NCBI GenBank assembly: GCA_030015575.1
Contig: CM057338.1
Span: 306,655,827-306,719,826, forward strand
DNA: 64,000 bases
From: Agapanthus africanus
Taxonomy: Eukaryota; Streptophyta; Magnoliopsida; Asparagales; Amaryllidaceae
Reading direction: 5' to 3'
The notes beneath the pieces are model-generated. The model saw only the letters and a program-made list of their open reading frames with translations, made no database searches and had not been told where the DNA came from. Below are positions 1 through 12,600 of this stretch, one piece after another. The position numbers and the translations under genes are program-made. The number at the start of each line of letters is the position of its first letter. Position 1 is the stretch's first letter.

Positions 1-1103
1 AGCATTCGACGATTTCGTGTATAAGGTCATCGAAGATCTTCGTCATGGCCCTCTGATAAGTAGCACCGGCGTTCTTTAAACTGAAGGGCATCACCTTGTA
101 GCAGAATATACCCAGAGGGGTCCGGAAAGCGATGTGCTTCTGGTCTTCGGGATACATCTTTATCTGATTATACCCTGATGAGCCGTCCATGAAGGAGAAA
201 ACCTCATGAGTGGACGTATTGTCTATCATCAGTTTGGTGACTGGCACTGGGAAATCGTCCTTCGGGCAGGCTTTATTGAGATCCCGGAAGTCCACGTATA
301 TGCGCACTGTCCTATTTTTCTTCATCACCGGGACGATGTTGGCGATCCACTCGGGATACTGGACCTCCTGGATAAAGCCAGAGTCAATTAGCTTCTTGAC
401 CTCGACGTTGATACTCATCTCAAGCTCGAGCCGCATTCTTCTCGACGCCTGTTTGACTGGCTTGACTTCTGGGGATATTGCCAATTTATGCACAGCAATT
501 TCTGGATCCAGCCCTGGCATTTCAGAATAGTTCCATGCGAAGCAATCTCTATGCTGCATAAGTACGTCTTTTAATGCGGCCACCCTTTCTTCAGATAGCA
601 ACTCGCTGACGAATGTCGGTCGTGGGTCGCTCGCCGTCCCCAACTCAATCTTCTTGAGGTTATCCGCAGTGGTATGGATTCCATCTTCCAGCTCTTTTGG
701 CGCTGGTGGAAATTCTGAGATCACCTCATCGTTGCTGTTTTCGAAGCACCAAGGAAGGTCATCCATGTTCTCAGGCTTTTCTTTTGATATCGTTATCATG
801 TGACAAGTACGAATTCGCTTCCAATCCCAATGTGGAACTGGTTCTTCTTTTATGGCCTTGGGTTCGTGCTTCTGTGGCGGCGTTACCCGCCACTTGTCAG
901 ACAGAGCGAACTTGCCAAGCTGATACTGATCTTCAACCCAATTCTTGAAGGCGAAACAGTCCTCGAGAGGGTGCCCTATCACTCGGTGATAAAAGCAATA
1001 GTCTGGGTATGAGACTTCGCCTGCTTGTTCGGGGTGTTTAGACTCCGGCAGCGTAAGCATCTGATGTTTTAGAGCGAGGTTAAGTATTTTCTTCGTCTTG
1101 TCC
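1..1103 (-). CDS. Element A pol: spacer and reverse transcriptase (Ty3/gypsy, Tat-like), runs off left edge
   Basis: Read on the minus strand from 1103 down to 1, one frame stays open for about 367 codons. It starts with a knuckle-like motif C-x2-H-x4-H-x4-C (about 950-1000) followed by NWVEDQYQLGKF. A linker containing AWNYSEMPGLDP follows. The RT N-terminal half begins near 436 (MRLELEMSINVEVKKLIDSG) and includes IANIVPV, VDFRDLNKACPKDDFP, FMDGSSGYNQI, FRTPLGIFCYKVMPF and NAGATYQRAM. These blocks are typical of the Tat branch of Ty3/gypsy. The YxDD motif and everything after it lie outside the window. The frame continues, across the Athila-like insertion, into 7379-7563. The enzyme would copy element RNA into DNA inside the virus-like particle. 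It is the least decayed coding stretch in the window. Confidence 0.92.
1099..1103. repeat. Left target-site duplication TGTCC of the Athila-like element
   Basis: TGTCC stands directly before the LTR at 1104 and again directly after the other LTR at 7374-7378. Removing 1104-7378 rejoins the pol frame of element A without a gap or shift, which confirms the borders. Confidence 0.95.
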
Positions 1104-2144
1104 TGATTCAGAGTGATTTAGCGTGCTTGCGCTTTCTAAAAGATAGATCAAAAATATTTGTAACCGCAATCAAGAACGGCGTCGCATGAAGCTAGCCGGT
1201 GAGTACGGGTCGGTCCATAAGGATTTTGTGAATTTCCGATTCGTTCTTACGAGTTAATTCCGAAGGGTGTTCGGTTAATTATTAAATCTAAAAATCTAAT
1301 TATTCTACCTAGGGCAATTAATTGAAAGTTATAACTAGGGCAGATAAATAAAATCTATACTAGTGCAGGAAAATAAATTTAATCTAGAGCAGGAATTGAA
1401 ATTATCTAGGGCAAGAAAATAAATAGATCTACTTACTTTACAAATGGATCTCTCCAACCATTTACGCAGGGTTGTCAGATCTGAATAGATGAGTTGAAAA
1501 GAAACACCGATGCTCTCCAAAAGAGTTCTGGAATTTTTTATTAAAAGGAGGCATGAAGTTTATAATGATTAGAGTTCCTATTTATAGAGGATAGGAAACC
1601 CTAGGTTACATTTTGATCCGCATGTCTAAAATTACAAATATAGCCCTAGAAAATCTTTTCAGCGCAGCATTGACGTTTTGGTAAAAACAAAATTTTCTTT
1701 TGTCTTCTTATAACCGTGGAACCGCGGTCCGAGGCCTGGTTTGGCCGCGGTTCCGCGGCCCAAATGAGGAGTTGGCTGCTGAAACTTTGTGGGCTTCTTC
1801 TGGTAGTTTTGGGCTACTGTTTTCTTTACTTTATTCTTCATAATAGCTTCTGGTTCATTTACAGATTTCCCAGTGAATAATTGTAGCTCAGTGGACTTTT
1901 AACCATTCGCTTTGTATTGACGTCTTGAACCTTGCTTTGTGAACTGTTTCTTATGTAGGCTTGATCAAGATCTTCTGTTCATTGGTTAAAGTTCACTTTT
2001 TTATTGTCTTTACATCGTTTTCACTGTTTCCTGTCCAAGAACCTGTAACCTGTAACATGTAGCAGACATGCGTCAAAAGCACCTGTTTATTTATAAAAAG
2101 AATAAGAATGGGGAATATAATAATACAATATTATGGTGTGAACA
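1104..2144 (-). repeat. 3' LTR of the Athila-like element
   Basis: 1041 bp, the same length as the partner at 6333-7373, with about 21 substitutions between them. It contains the GC dyad at 1713-1760 (GAACCGCGG ... CCGCGGTTC). Short open frames inside (for example 1335-1520) are the same in both LTRs only because the LTRs are copies. Confidence 0.94.
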
Positions 2145-2162
2145 AATACCCCCAAACTTATC
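2145..2162 (-). other. Polypurine tract of the Athila-like element
   Basis: The minus strand reads AAGTTTGGGGGTATT directly beside the 3' LTR, where plus-strand DNA synthesis would be primed. Similar purine blocks occur at about 3455-3475 and 3628-3645. Confidence 0.8.
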
Positions 2163-3584
2163 TTTTGCTCGTCCTCGAGCAAACTTATTTTTATTCACTA
2201 AAATCCTAACCGCACTTTCGCAGGGAAACGCGATTGCACTGAGCACGTGCAACAAGCCGTTAAACCTCTAGGTGTCCCTAGTAGGAGGAATGTTGTCTCC
2301 TGAGGGATTTCAGCGGATTACACCCACAAAATCCTATCAACTTGGCTTTTTTGACTTTTTTTTCTCCAATTAGGTTTTCTAACAAGGAATTCTATTATCG
2401 TCAACTCGTAAATTATCCACCCACATTCTTCACGCTTCCTCATTATTTAACTTAAGATTATATATGTCATGTAGACTTACTTAGCTTTCGGCATCTCTTT
2501 CCTTCTAGGGTTCCATCTCCACTTAGGAATTTTTTATCAACTCTACTAAAGATACAAGTTCTATTCTTCACTCCTTTCTCTCATCTAAATTCCAATCACA
2601 TACCCCTACGTGTGTGTATATAAATCACCCCTACACTTGGAAATTCAAATCAAGCAATCGTACTCTTGTCCATTGTCCAAAACACTTATTAATTGGTGAA
2701 TTTTTAATTGAATTTCGCTTACACATCCTTCATGCGACCGTTAATACTTCTTGAGCTACCAACAACCGATTACAAGATATGTTAGCACTTTAAAGCATAA
2801 TTCCTAGTCTTGCAACACCCAAGGCTTTTAGCAGTGACTCCCAAACCAGTTGGTCTAAGGCACTAGGTGATGAAGCACCCTCGCTAAATATTTTTCTATT
2901 TTTGCAGCCTTAAGTAATCACAAAAACCAGTGTCCATTTTTTTTTATTCTTTATTCACACTTGTATATTTTTTCATTTTCTTCGTACTAAGGACTTTAGA
3001 CAAGAGCATTTCAAGGTCTCCTCTACTATTCCAAGTTTCAAGGTGCGTGATTGTGCAGGTTGTAGGGTATACATTTTCAGAATCTAGATTTAAGCTAGGA
3101 ACTATTTTTCAAACTTATACTCTAATAAGAACATCAATACTTTTCCTTTGTTTCGACTTAGCTCAAGAAGTGAACCCAAAATTTGCCTATTTCTAAATAA
3201 ACTACAAGGCATATACTTTCTTCCGTTAAACTTTTAAGGACGGTTATCTTTAGGGTTTTTAATTCACTAAGTCTAAGATCTAGTTGTTCCTAGCCAGTTA
3301 ACCTATTTGTCAAACTCAAGTCAATTAGCCAATATTGAATACAATAATTTTTATAATTTTTGAAATTTTTCAAATTTTTATGGGTTTTCAAATAAATATG
3401 CAAATGCAAAAATATATACAAATGAATGCGAAGGAAGAAGACGTACCGAGCATACCCCCAAACTTGAACTTGACAGTATTCTTACTGTCATGCTAAACCA
3501 AGATGGTCAAAATGCCGATACTCCCCTGTTTATTTATTTATAATTTTTTTTTCATTTTTTAATGTTTTGAATTTTATTTTTTTT
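2163..3584 (-). other. Long AT-rich non-coding region between ORF and 3' LTR
   Basis: About 1.4 kb with no convincing reading frame; the only longer frame (2930-3196, plus strand) is low-complexity and antisense. Athila-group elements are known for long non-coding stretches downstream of pol. A second purine tract (minus-strand CAAGTTTGGGGGTATGC) is at about 3455-3475, next to a perfect 8-bp hairpin (TGACAGTA/TACTGTCA) near 3470-3492. Confidence 0.7.
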
Positions 3585-5536
3585 TTATAAAAAGAAAACA
3601 AAAAAAATATGTACGTATATACAAAGGGTCCTCCCAAACTTAAGCTTGGCCTTACACAAGCCAAATGTTAGCACCAACCATTCAAAAATCTTATCATGGT
3701 AAATGTATAGTCGGTGCAAGAATGGGATGGAGATGAAAGAAATGAGAAACACGCGAGACCGTGTGGAAAGAAGAATGGTAGAATATGGTCTCGGTGGGGG
3801 GAAAGAAGGGCGGAAAGGAGAAAGAAGGATCACGCGAACTTGAGGGTGTAAATCGAGTGAATAAATTAGCAAAATATATGATGATCGATATGTTATAAGC
3901 GATTGCGCTAACCTATCAACCCGTCGGGAAATGGGGTCAAATCCCTCAAGATTCGCAAGAAAACATAGGTACGCCGAACTTGGTATAGGAGATGAAAGCG
4001 TAACGGTCACTTGTACAGTCGGAACAATAGGAATGACGACAGGGAGGGAATTAGGGATAGTCTCTTTCTCACCGTAGTAAATTGTCTCGAACATAAAAGA
4101 TTCCATCAATGGTTCGAAACTACTGTAAGCAACCGAGTCTGATGGTTCAATTAACTCATCTGAAAATGTAAAGGACTCAAACTCGGGCGGTGAGTCATCA
4201 ACATCGTCTGAAAAAGTGAAACACTCGTAGGTGTTATCATCTGTGAGAATTGTGTCAGATTCAAAGGAAATGGTTTCAAGCTCACAGTCGTCAAGCGTGG
4301 CCGGAACGATGGAAAGGAGGGAGGGTGATATAACAGCTAAAGGTTCAGGAGGCTGAATTGGAAAATCAGACACATCAAATAAAAATGGTTCAACCTCAAT
4401 ATGGTTCTCAAAACTCTCCTCAATACTATCCTTATAGTTCTCCTCAACATTTATCCCATCCATGCCATTATCATCAAAGTCGAGACGCATATGAAGTTCG
4501 GGAGAAACATTTAATAACTCAGGATGATGATTTGAACATAAAATTTCATTTAAATCGACAGGTTCATCATCCGAAATATTCCGGCGTCTATATCCTCAAT
4601 CAAGTGAAAATCAATTTCTTTAGACACCTCCTCAAAAGCATGGATATTTATCGATTTAGGTTCTAGAGTGGAGGTGTAAAGGTCAAACGGATTAAGTGCG
4701 GTTTCACTCGAGAGGGGTTCTTCACAATTTGGCAAATCAAGCACTACAAAATCACACATCTCATTTTTATTTTCAACAGGTGAACTATTTAGGGCATTCG
4801 ATGGAAAATAGGAGTTGTGGGCTTCAACTGGGTAAGGGTAGGTTTGATTTGGAAATCCTCTCACATTCTCACTCTGTCCAACCTCCTCCTTATACATTAA
4901 AAAATTTTGAGCTAGCGGGAAGCTAGCTACCGCTTCAGTAGGTTGCATAAGGGCGGCTAAGGACGCTTCCACATTCCTAGTCATTTTATTTGTTGCTGTG
5001 ATATACGCTTCCAACGACTCTTCCAAACTAGACTTAGGTGGTGAGGGGGTTTCGGTAAAAGATTCAAAATGGTGTGGATATGCAAAACTCCCAACAGGCT
5101 GTGTAGAAATAGTGTCTAGTGAAGGTGGGAAGGTCGGGTATGACTTGTAGGAAGTGGGTGGTTGGGCAGGGGTAGGGTCAACATGTGGATAAAAAGGTGA
5201 ATAATCGTGCGGATCCCTAAAACTAGATGAGTGGAGAGGGGTGAAAGATCGACTGCGAGATTGAGCAATATGCTCAGCCATGGACATCGGCCTAGGAGTG
5301 ACAGAAGGACTTGAAGAAGTGGTATCAACATATATAGGTGGTAAAGGTTGACTTGGTTGACACAAAATGGGTTGAAAAGTCAAACTGTTTCTCCTAGACG
5401 CCTCTATTTGATCTTTCAAAGATTTTTTAGGCAAGGAAGGATCGTCTTTAAATTGACCGAACAAATTGACGTACGACGCAAAATTAGGTTCGGGATACCA
5501 AAGTTCGGCTAATGATTTATTATGTGGGGTACCCAT
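3585..5536 (-). pseudogene. Single long ORF of the Athila-like element, broken by one frameshift; function unknown
   Basis: Two minus-strand frames abut: 5536-4550 (328 codons) and 4490-3585 (301 codons). The second frame is open upstream of its first Met to about 4580, so the two overlap in homologous position. One indel near 4560-4590 probably split a single frame of roughly 640 codons. The N-terminal part is Pro/Ser-rich (PEPNFASYVNLFGQF; many PP and SS runs). A possible coiled stretch, LEESLEAYITATNKMTRNVE, lies near residue 170. The C-terminal part is acidic with repeated FTFSD blocks (YECFTFSDD, ESFTFSDE). It could be a remnant of gag and its downstream linker; I see no knuckle, protease or RT motif. 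No promoter beyond the LTR is apparent. Confidence 0.6.
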
Positions 5537-6311
5537 GTTGTAAGAAAGGGTGAAAAGAAAGAAGGTTTGTGGTGGTGCAAGGATCTATTTGCGGCAAAAA
5601 TTTTTGCAAGTTTCTATAAAAAATTTGTCCTTTTTATTTTTATTCTTTTTCTCTTTATTAGGAAAAATTTGTTGCAAAAAGATTTTTAACACAAGATATG
5701 CAACAGCAAAATATTACTTGCAATCTAATTTCATTTTAAGCAAGGCACAAAAATCCTGCACAAGATCGTTATTTGGAAGGGAATATATTTTTAAAGTGCA
5801 CAAAATCCTGCAGGAATTTTTCAGAAAATTTATTAAAAATTACAGAAGAGAAATAACAGAGGAGCTTACAGTGAAAATTGCAGAGGATGATATCACCAAA
5901 AGGGCGCGGTTCCGCGGTATAAACGCGTTATTGCCACGTTTTCGCCGCAGTCTAAACAGCACGAGTCCCCAAAAAAATTTTGATGCTCTGATACGACAAG
6001 ACGGCCGCGGTTTCGCGGCCTAAGGTGGGTTTTGGCCGCGGAAGCGCGGCACTTTGGGCGGTTCACTGCTGCAAAAAAAAATCCAGTGTTCTGTTGTTTA
6101 AAATATCTTCTGTTCCGATATCCCGTTTTCCGTTTCGCTTTCTGGAAATTTCCAGATCCGAATTTGTATATCCTGCAAAAATTCAAACAACAAAGTATCC
6201 CTTCCAAAAATAACAATGGATATATTTTTATAATTTTTGGGGTTTTTCAGATTTTTATGATTTTTTTATTTTATGATTAACCCGAAATTGAGAAAAGGAA
6301 ATTTCTACGCC
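5537..6311 (-). other. Leader of the Athila-like element with GC palindromes
   Basis: This AT-rich untranslated stretch lies between PBS and ORF. Two GC-rich islands stand out: 6002-6050 (GGCCGCGGTTTCGCGGCC ... GGCCGCGGAAGCGCGGC) and 5904-5917 (GCGCGGTTCCGCGG). The open frames at 5550-6023 and 5893-6280 overlap on both strands and look accidental. Confidence 0.65.
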
Positions 6312-6330
6312 ATCTCCGGCAACGGCGCCA
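6312..6330 (-). other. Primer binding site of the Athila-like element
   Basis: The minus strand reads TGGCGCCGTTGCCGGAGAT two bases from the 5' LTR end at 6333. A related PBS is at 15331-15349 in element D. Confidence 0.88.
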
Positions 6331-6332
6331 TT

Positions 6333-7373
6333 TGATTCAGAGTGATTTAGCGTGCTTGCGCTTTCTAAAAGATAGATCAAAAATATTTGTAACCGCAATC
6401 AAGAACGGCGTCGCATGAAACTAGCCGGTGAGTACGAGTCGGTCCACAGGGATTTTGTGAATTTCCGATTCGTTCTTACGAGTTAATTCCGAAGGGTGTT
6501 CAGTTAATTATTAAATCTAAAAATCTAATTATTCTACCTAAGGCAATTAATTGAAAGTTATAATTAGGGCAGATAAATAAAATCTATACTAGTGCAGGAA
6601 AATAAATTTAATCTAGAGCAGGAATTGAAATTATCTAGGGCAAGAAAATAAATAGATCTACTTACTTTACAGATGGATCTCTCCAACCATTTACGCAGGG
6701 TTGTCAGATCTGAATAGATGAGTTGAAAAGAAACACCGATGCTCTCCAAAAGAGTTCTGGAATTTTTTATTAAAAGGAGGCATGAAGTTTACAATGATTA
6801 GAGTTCCTATTTATAGAGGATAGGAAACCCTAGGTTACATTTTGATCCGCATGTCTAAAATTACAAATATAGCCCTAGAAAATCTTTTCAGCGCAACATT
6901 GACGTTTTGGTAAAAACAAAATTTTCTTTTGTCTTCTTATGGCCGCGGAACCGCGGTCCGAAGCCTGGTTTGGCCGCGGTTCCGCGGCCCAAATGAGGAG
7001 TTGGCTGCTGAAACTTTGTGGGCTTCTTCTGGTAGTTTTGGGCTACTATTTTCTTTACTTTATTCTTCATAATAGCTTCTGGTTCATTTACAGATTTCCC
7101 AGTGAATAACTGTAGCTCAGTGGACTTTTAACCGTTCGCTTTGTATTGACGTCTTGAACCTTACTTTGTGAACTGTTTCTTATGTAGGCTTGATCAAGAT
7201 CTTCTGTTCATTGGTTAAAGTTCACTTTTTCATTGTCTTTACATCGTTTTCACCGTTTCCTGTCCAAGAACCTATAACCTGTAACATGTAGCAGACATGC
7301 GTCAAAAGCACCTGTTTATTTATAAAAAGAATAAGAATGGGGAATATAATAATACAATATTATGGTGTGAACA
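6333..7373 (-). repeat. 5' LTR of the Athila-like element
   Basis: 1041 bp direct repeat of 1104-2144. The GC dyad is at 6941-6989 and is more perfect here than in the other copy (GGCCGCGGAACCGCGG ... GGCCGCGGTTCCGCGGCC). Confidence 0.94.
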
Positions 7374-7378
7374 TGTCC
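7374..7378. repeat. Right target-site duplication TGTCC
   Basis: Partner of 1099-1103. The element A reading frame resumes directly after it. Confidence 0.95.
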
Positions 7379-9605
7379 CGAGGAAAAGAGTACGCCCGAC
7401 CCATTTTTCTCATGAGGGATAAATCGGAACCGCTCGATTCCCGCTTGCGTGGCTTCTTAATCCCGCTTTGTTGCTGTCGAGCGCCTTTTTCGCCTTTCGA
7501 CTTATTTCTGCCCCTACGTCGTGTCCTTTTTGGTTGACAGGGAGCGGCATCTTCATCTTTCACAGCCGTTGGAGGAGGCGTTGCGTTTTGGCTTTCTCGT
7601 AGATGGCCATTTCGCGGTTATGATCGTCTCGGACTTTTTGACCAGCTTCCCTTATAAGCTTGTCCATTTGTTCTTCGAACGACGGACTGGGCACTTTTGC
7701 GTCTGGAACTTTTACTGGTTCAGGATTAGCATCTTCCCATTGAGCATCCGCTTCTTCATCGAAGTCATGCACGACGTAGTAACCGTGGAGTAGCTCTCGT
7801 TTCTTGGACCGAATGTATCCAAGCCCGATTGTTTCCATTCTCCCATTAGGCAGCTTGTGTTGAGTCCCGGGAACGTTCCAGACCCTGTCATAGAATTTGG
7901 CTTTCCGAGTGGTCTGTTTAAAGGATATCCCCTGGCGCTTCAGCAACCTCTTCAAGCCTTCCGTATAATATCTGGGCAGACGGATGGGCTGAAGCCTGTC
8001 AAGCGTAGGATCCGCGCCGTGCCAGATTTCTTTTTCCACTGTGGTTTCCCCAGAGCGATAGAATAGAATTGCCTTTTCACCTCTTCGCCTGGGAGGGACA
8101 TAAAACGTTCGCAGCTCCTCTACAATGTAAGTATCGAGTGCATCCAATTCTTTATGGTGTTTAAGCGGAACCATGGCGATTTGTAGACTTTGCTCTCCGT
8201 CAGCGAATGTCTGTAGTGAAGGTCGAGCAGAGAATACAGCATGGACCTCATCTTCTGAGTCACTACCAAAGATCAGCGTAGGAGCAGATGGTCTTGGCTT
8301 GTTGTGTTGGGGCGGACCCGAATAAACTATCTCCTCCTCCTCCTCGGTATCACTGCCGAAGATAGGGATGGTGGCATTAGCTTTATTCTCCGGCTTGTGG
8401 CACCTCTCCGTGTCCTCGAAATCCGGTAAGAAGTATTTGGCATCTTCATATTTGCGGACCTCGTTCACAAAGAACGGGTTCAGTTCTCCCGTCACGGTAT
8501 ACTCAAAACCATCCTTAAAATACTTCATACACTGATGTTGTGTAGAAGGGATGATGTTGTACTCGTGTAACCATGGTCGGCCGAGCAGAGCAATGTAGCA
8601 AGTCTTGGCATCTATGACGTGGAACTTAATGTCTGTGACGAGTAGCCCAAAGCGTAGCGTCAGTATCACAGACCCAAGAGTTCTTAATGACTGGGAGTCG
8701 AACCCGGAGATGGTGATCTTGTCCCGGGCAAGGTGCTGGACGCTCATGCAAATTTCTTTTAACACCCGCACGTTGAGGAGATTAACGGAGGATCCAATGT
8801 CGATCAGGATTTTGCCTATCTTTATATCGTGATAGTATCCTGAGACATAGAGGGGGCGATTGTGTTGGCACGTCCCAAGGAGAAGGTCCTCATCGCCAAA
8901 AGTGACATCGGCCATGTGCACTTCCTCTAACTCATCCTTCATCTTTTCTTCGGCCAGAAAAGCTTGGAATTGTTCCGGCTCCTGTAGTGCTTTGATTAAC
9001 GAGTCTCTCACCTCCTTTGATAGCAAAAGGGCGTCAAGAATGCTGAGTTGCGAGGGTAGCTTCCTCAGACGTGCTAGGACGTTGTAATCCACCTTATTAC
9101 TCTTCGGCGGGTCCTTGACACTTAGCTCTTCCACAACTTGGTCATCCAGGGCGATCTCCTCAGGGACCTTCTCTTTCCCTTTATCTTTTTTATTTGAGGG
9201 TCCGAGATTCTTTTCGGGAAGCGTGCGATTACGCAGCCGGATATTTTCGCAGACCTTCGGCTCTTCTTCTTTTCCTGAGGTGGACTCTTTAAAGAGGGGG
9301 CTAAGAGCCAGCACCACATCGGAATCGCTCCCGAATATAAGCACTTGTGATTCCCCGGCGTTAACCATGCGACAGTCACCGGTGGTTCTGTTAAGCCCTT
9401 CGGTCGTATTTTTCCGTTCCCGACGAGTTTTGCGCTTCTCCCGCTTAAACTGTTGTCGGTGAGCAACGTACCCTTGCCACCATCTATCGAAAGCTTTGCA
9501 CTCTTCAGTGGGGTGTGAAATCATCCGATGATATAAGCAATAGGAGGGGTGCATTTCCATTTCACCAGTAATGTTTCCTTCAGAGGATGGTAGCTTCATG
9601 CCCAT
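7379..9605 (-). pseudogene. Element A pol: aspartic protease and flanking linker regions
   Basis: A 681-codon minus-strand frame (9605-7560) carries, in order, a variant knuckle CLYHRMISHPTEEC, a charged linker, and the protease core with active-site block ILIDIGSSVNLL (usual DTGS changed to DIGS). These are followed by ALLGRPWLHEYNIIPSTQHQ, which matches the flap and C-terminal part of Tat-type proteases. A linker with ETIGLGYIRSKKREL follows. A frameshift near 7560 moves the frame; it then continues (7563-7379) as a basic segment RTRRRGRNKSKGEKG to the Athila-like insertion and on into 1103-1. The Thr-to-Ile change beside the catalytic Asp would probably impair the enzyme. The protease would cut the element polyprotein during particle maturation. 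Confidence 0.87.
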
Positions 9606-12600
9606 TGATATGGCCTTAGCAAACCTTTTCCTCGTCTTGAATTTGCTTTTGTCCGTAGTGGATGTATTTTGCTCCAGCGGAAGTATCTCAGCTCTTTCGT
9701 CAAGTCGCCGGTGCTTGGCCCTTTCAAATATAGCCGTCTAGCGTTCCCGATCAGCTTTACTTTTCAACAGAGCTTCGTTGAGAAATGCGTCAATTACTTC
9801 ATTTGATGGCCCGAGAATTTTTTGTTCAGGATCTGCACCCAGCTTTTCAGTGCGAGGAGTCTCTTCATCGTCCGTTAACGAATGGGAGATCATATGGCAG
9901 CTCGCCACGTATTCTCCAGACTCATCCGACGAACTTTCCTCCTCATCTTCCTCTTAAAAGACGTGGTTGAGAAACTCTTGAAGTGTAATGGGAGTCCGTG
10001 CTTTCTGGTTGTATTCCTCCAGCGCGTCAATTTGTTTTTGTAAGTCTGTGCGCTTGTCGCCAGGCTTCACAGGCTTCTTGGATTTCTTCTTCTTCTTCTT
10101 CGAAGATTTTGATGGTTGGTTGCGAGTGCTTGAGCCACCACCATTGGTCTTTGGAGTTGGACGCGGCTTCAACACCCCCTCAATGACCTGCAGTTCCAAT
10201 GGGTTCTTCCACTTGATCGCAGGGCATGCCCGAAGATCGTTCAGCATTCTCTTCGTCTTAGCTGACAGCACAATCTCCCATGGGGCTTCTTCGACGAGAG
10301 AGCATGTTGCCCCTGGCATATTCGTCCTTCTAGAGGCGTGAGGTTGCGGCGGATTCACCTTCCATCTATCGGATAATGCGAATTTGCCCTATTGGTATTG
10401 GTCTTCAAGCCAATTTTTGAAGACATAGCAATCTTCGATCGGATGAACCAGTACCCGATGATAGGGGTAGTAGTTGGGCTCATTGACATCATTTGGTTGC
10501 GACGGACGTTTTGGCTCTGGCAGATTTATGATTCGGTTGCGCAACGCCAACTAGAATAACCTTCTCGTTTTATCTCGAGGAAACGAGTAAGGACGTCCTA
10601 GTCTCTCCTCAAGGGGTACCTGTGGACGCATATTATTTTGACGAACAACCGGCTTCGAGTTGCTCGGCTATTGTTGAGCATTAGCGACAACGATCGCTTT
10701 TCCCTTCCCCTTTTCATTTCGGGAGTCCTGCTTTGGAAGAGGGGGTCTATGGCCCATCTGATCTATTTGCGCTAGCTTTTCAATCAAGGCCTGGAAGATA
10801 GTCGGCTTGAAGAACATCATAAATTGCGAGATGGTTGCTTGTGTATCAAAGGTTCCCACAAACATACCCACTGCAGGAGATTCTTCAATGCGTTGCTCGG
10901 ACTTCGACCATAAGTTCCGCCATCGTATAGCATATTGGACCCATGTCTCGCCTGGCTTCACCCTGGCGTTAATCAATGCCGTCATCGGGGTGCGTTCATT
11001 GGCGCTTGCAAAACGCTGGGTAAACAACAGCTCCATCTCTGCGAAGGTCTTGATAGAGTCGTTCGGGAGTTCAGAGTACCACTCGAACGCTGTATCTGAT
11101 AAGCTGCCGACGAACTAGAGAACCAATAGTTTGTCATCACCGTCGGTGTTGCCGCAGAGTGCCCTGAACTGGGCAACATGCTGGTGGGGATTGCCCGTCC
11201 CCTTATAGACATGGAACTTGGGAATTGTGTAGCCCGGCGGGTACTTGATCTGATCGTACCAGCTCGGATATGGTCGTCCTGTTTTTATGACCTGGCCGGC
11301 TGCTTCAGTCGCATGATGAACCCATATTTGTTGGGCTATGTACTCGTCCAAGTCAGCTTTGGAGATTGTCTCCTCCTTAGCTGTTGACAGAGCTGGCGGA
11401 GGATTCGACGTTTCTCCCCTATCGTCTTGAAGGACGATCGGGGGCTCTTCGGCCGGAGGATCTTGTTGGATCATCATCCCCACCATGTCTTGGAACAGGA
11501 GGCCCATACGCTTTATGTTGACTGCTTGTTCAGCAGCCTCTTTAAACAGCAGCCTCTTTATCCTTCTTCTCCAATATCCGACGAAGGAACTCGGCATCAG
11601 TCTCTTACTCCTGGCGTTCTTCCGAGGACGTTTCAGGGTTTTCTTTTGGCCCAGTAAGTGCGGCCATCGCGTTCATCATCTCTTGGAGCTTCTGCTGCTG
11701 CTCCTACGCTTTGGTCACCGATCGCGTGAGCGGTCTATGACCTGTGGATATGCGGCTGTCCTCTTTACCGGACGCCATGTAGACGGTATGAACTACGATG
11801 CCCCCGGACTTAGGGCGTTTGGGTTCACCATCTTTGATATTCGCCGTCGGCGTGAGGACTTTCTCCGGCCTTCTTCTCTTATGGGCCGTTGAAGTTGAGG
11901 GGGCCGTTGCTTTGGGCACCCAAGTGGTCGTCATCTTTCGTTGCTTGACAGGGGGATTTTCTTCATGTCGACCTTTCGACTTCTTGTGTTAGCGAGAGAA
12001 ATTAGGATCAATCACAGATTCTTGGACTCATCGCCATGTCTTATAAATCCTGGAGGACAGCGATTGAGGAGGCTGCTCCGGCTTTTCTGCTTCCACGGCG
12101 GTCTGTACCCGTGGAGGAGATCTTTTGAGCACCGCAGTTGGCGAGTTTCTGCGTACCCTATTCAGCAGTTCAAAGCTGTTCCCGGTTGGAACAACAGTGT
12201 TAACTTCCACCGTTGGAGCTGGTGGAGTTATCCCGGAGGGAGAGTTGCCCCCAGTCTTCCTTATCCGGGGCCAGTGGCGTCGTCGGGCACGACGAGTTGT
12301 CGGTATTGATTCAGAGACAGAAACAGCTTCTTCTTGCCCCCTGTTCAGGTTTGGGGCTGTTGCCGGCGTCAGCCTATTGAAGACTGATGTCTTTTGAGCA
12401 GCAGGAGCAGGAGTGGGAGTTGGGATGGTCAGTCTTGCAAAGACTGACCCTTTGACAGGAGAAGCCGCCTTGGCAACTTCGGGAGCAGCCGTCTTCTTTG
12501 GGATGACCGCCTTAGGTGTTATAGGCTTCTTGATAGGCCCTTTGATGCTCGAGCCCAGCCTGGTGAAGACTGAAGAATTGGACGATCCGTTGAGAGGGGC

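Larger units (their letters stand above)
1104..7373 (-). mobile_element. Complete non-autonomous Athila-like LTR retrotransposon inside element A
   Basis: Two direct repeats of 1041 bp bound a 4.19 kb interior, flanked by TGTCC. The repeats begin TGATTCAG and end GTGAACA on the plus strand. The primer binding site is on the right and the polypurine tract on the left, so the element reads on the minus strand. The PBS type (TGGCGCCGTTGCCGG, complementary to tRNA-Asp in Athila elements as far as I recall) and the TTTGGGGG tract point to the Athila group. No RT, integrase or protease is visible. The interior holds one long frame of unknown function and long non-coding stretches, so it must depend on another element. 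By eye the LTRs differ at about 21 sites (2%). Confidence 0.93.

Noticed and set aside
1335..1520. A 61-codon frame identical at 6564-6749
   Set aside because: It lies within the Athila-like LTR pair; identical because the LTRs are copies.
5550..6280. Overlapping frames on both strands in the Athila-like leader
   Set aside because: No similarity to known proteins, AT-rich composition, and frames on both strands across the GC palindromes.
11427..11892. Plus-strand frames across gag of element A
   Set aside because: They are shadows of the minus-strand gag, which has recognisable motifs in homologous order.
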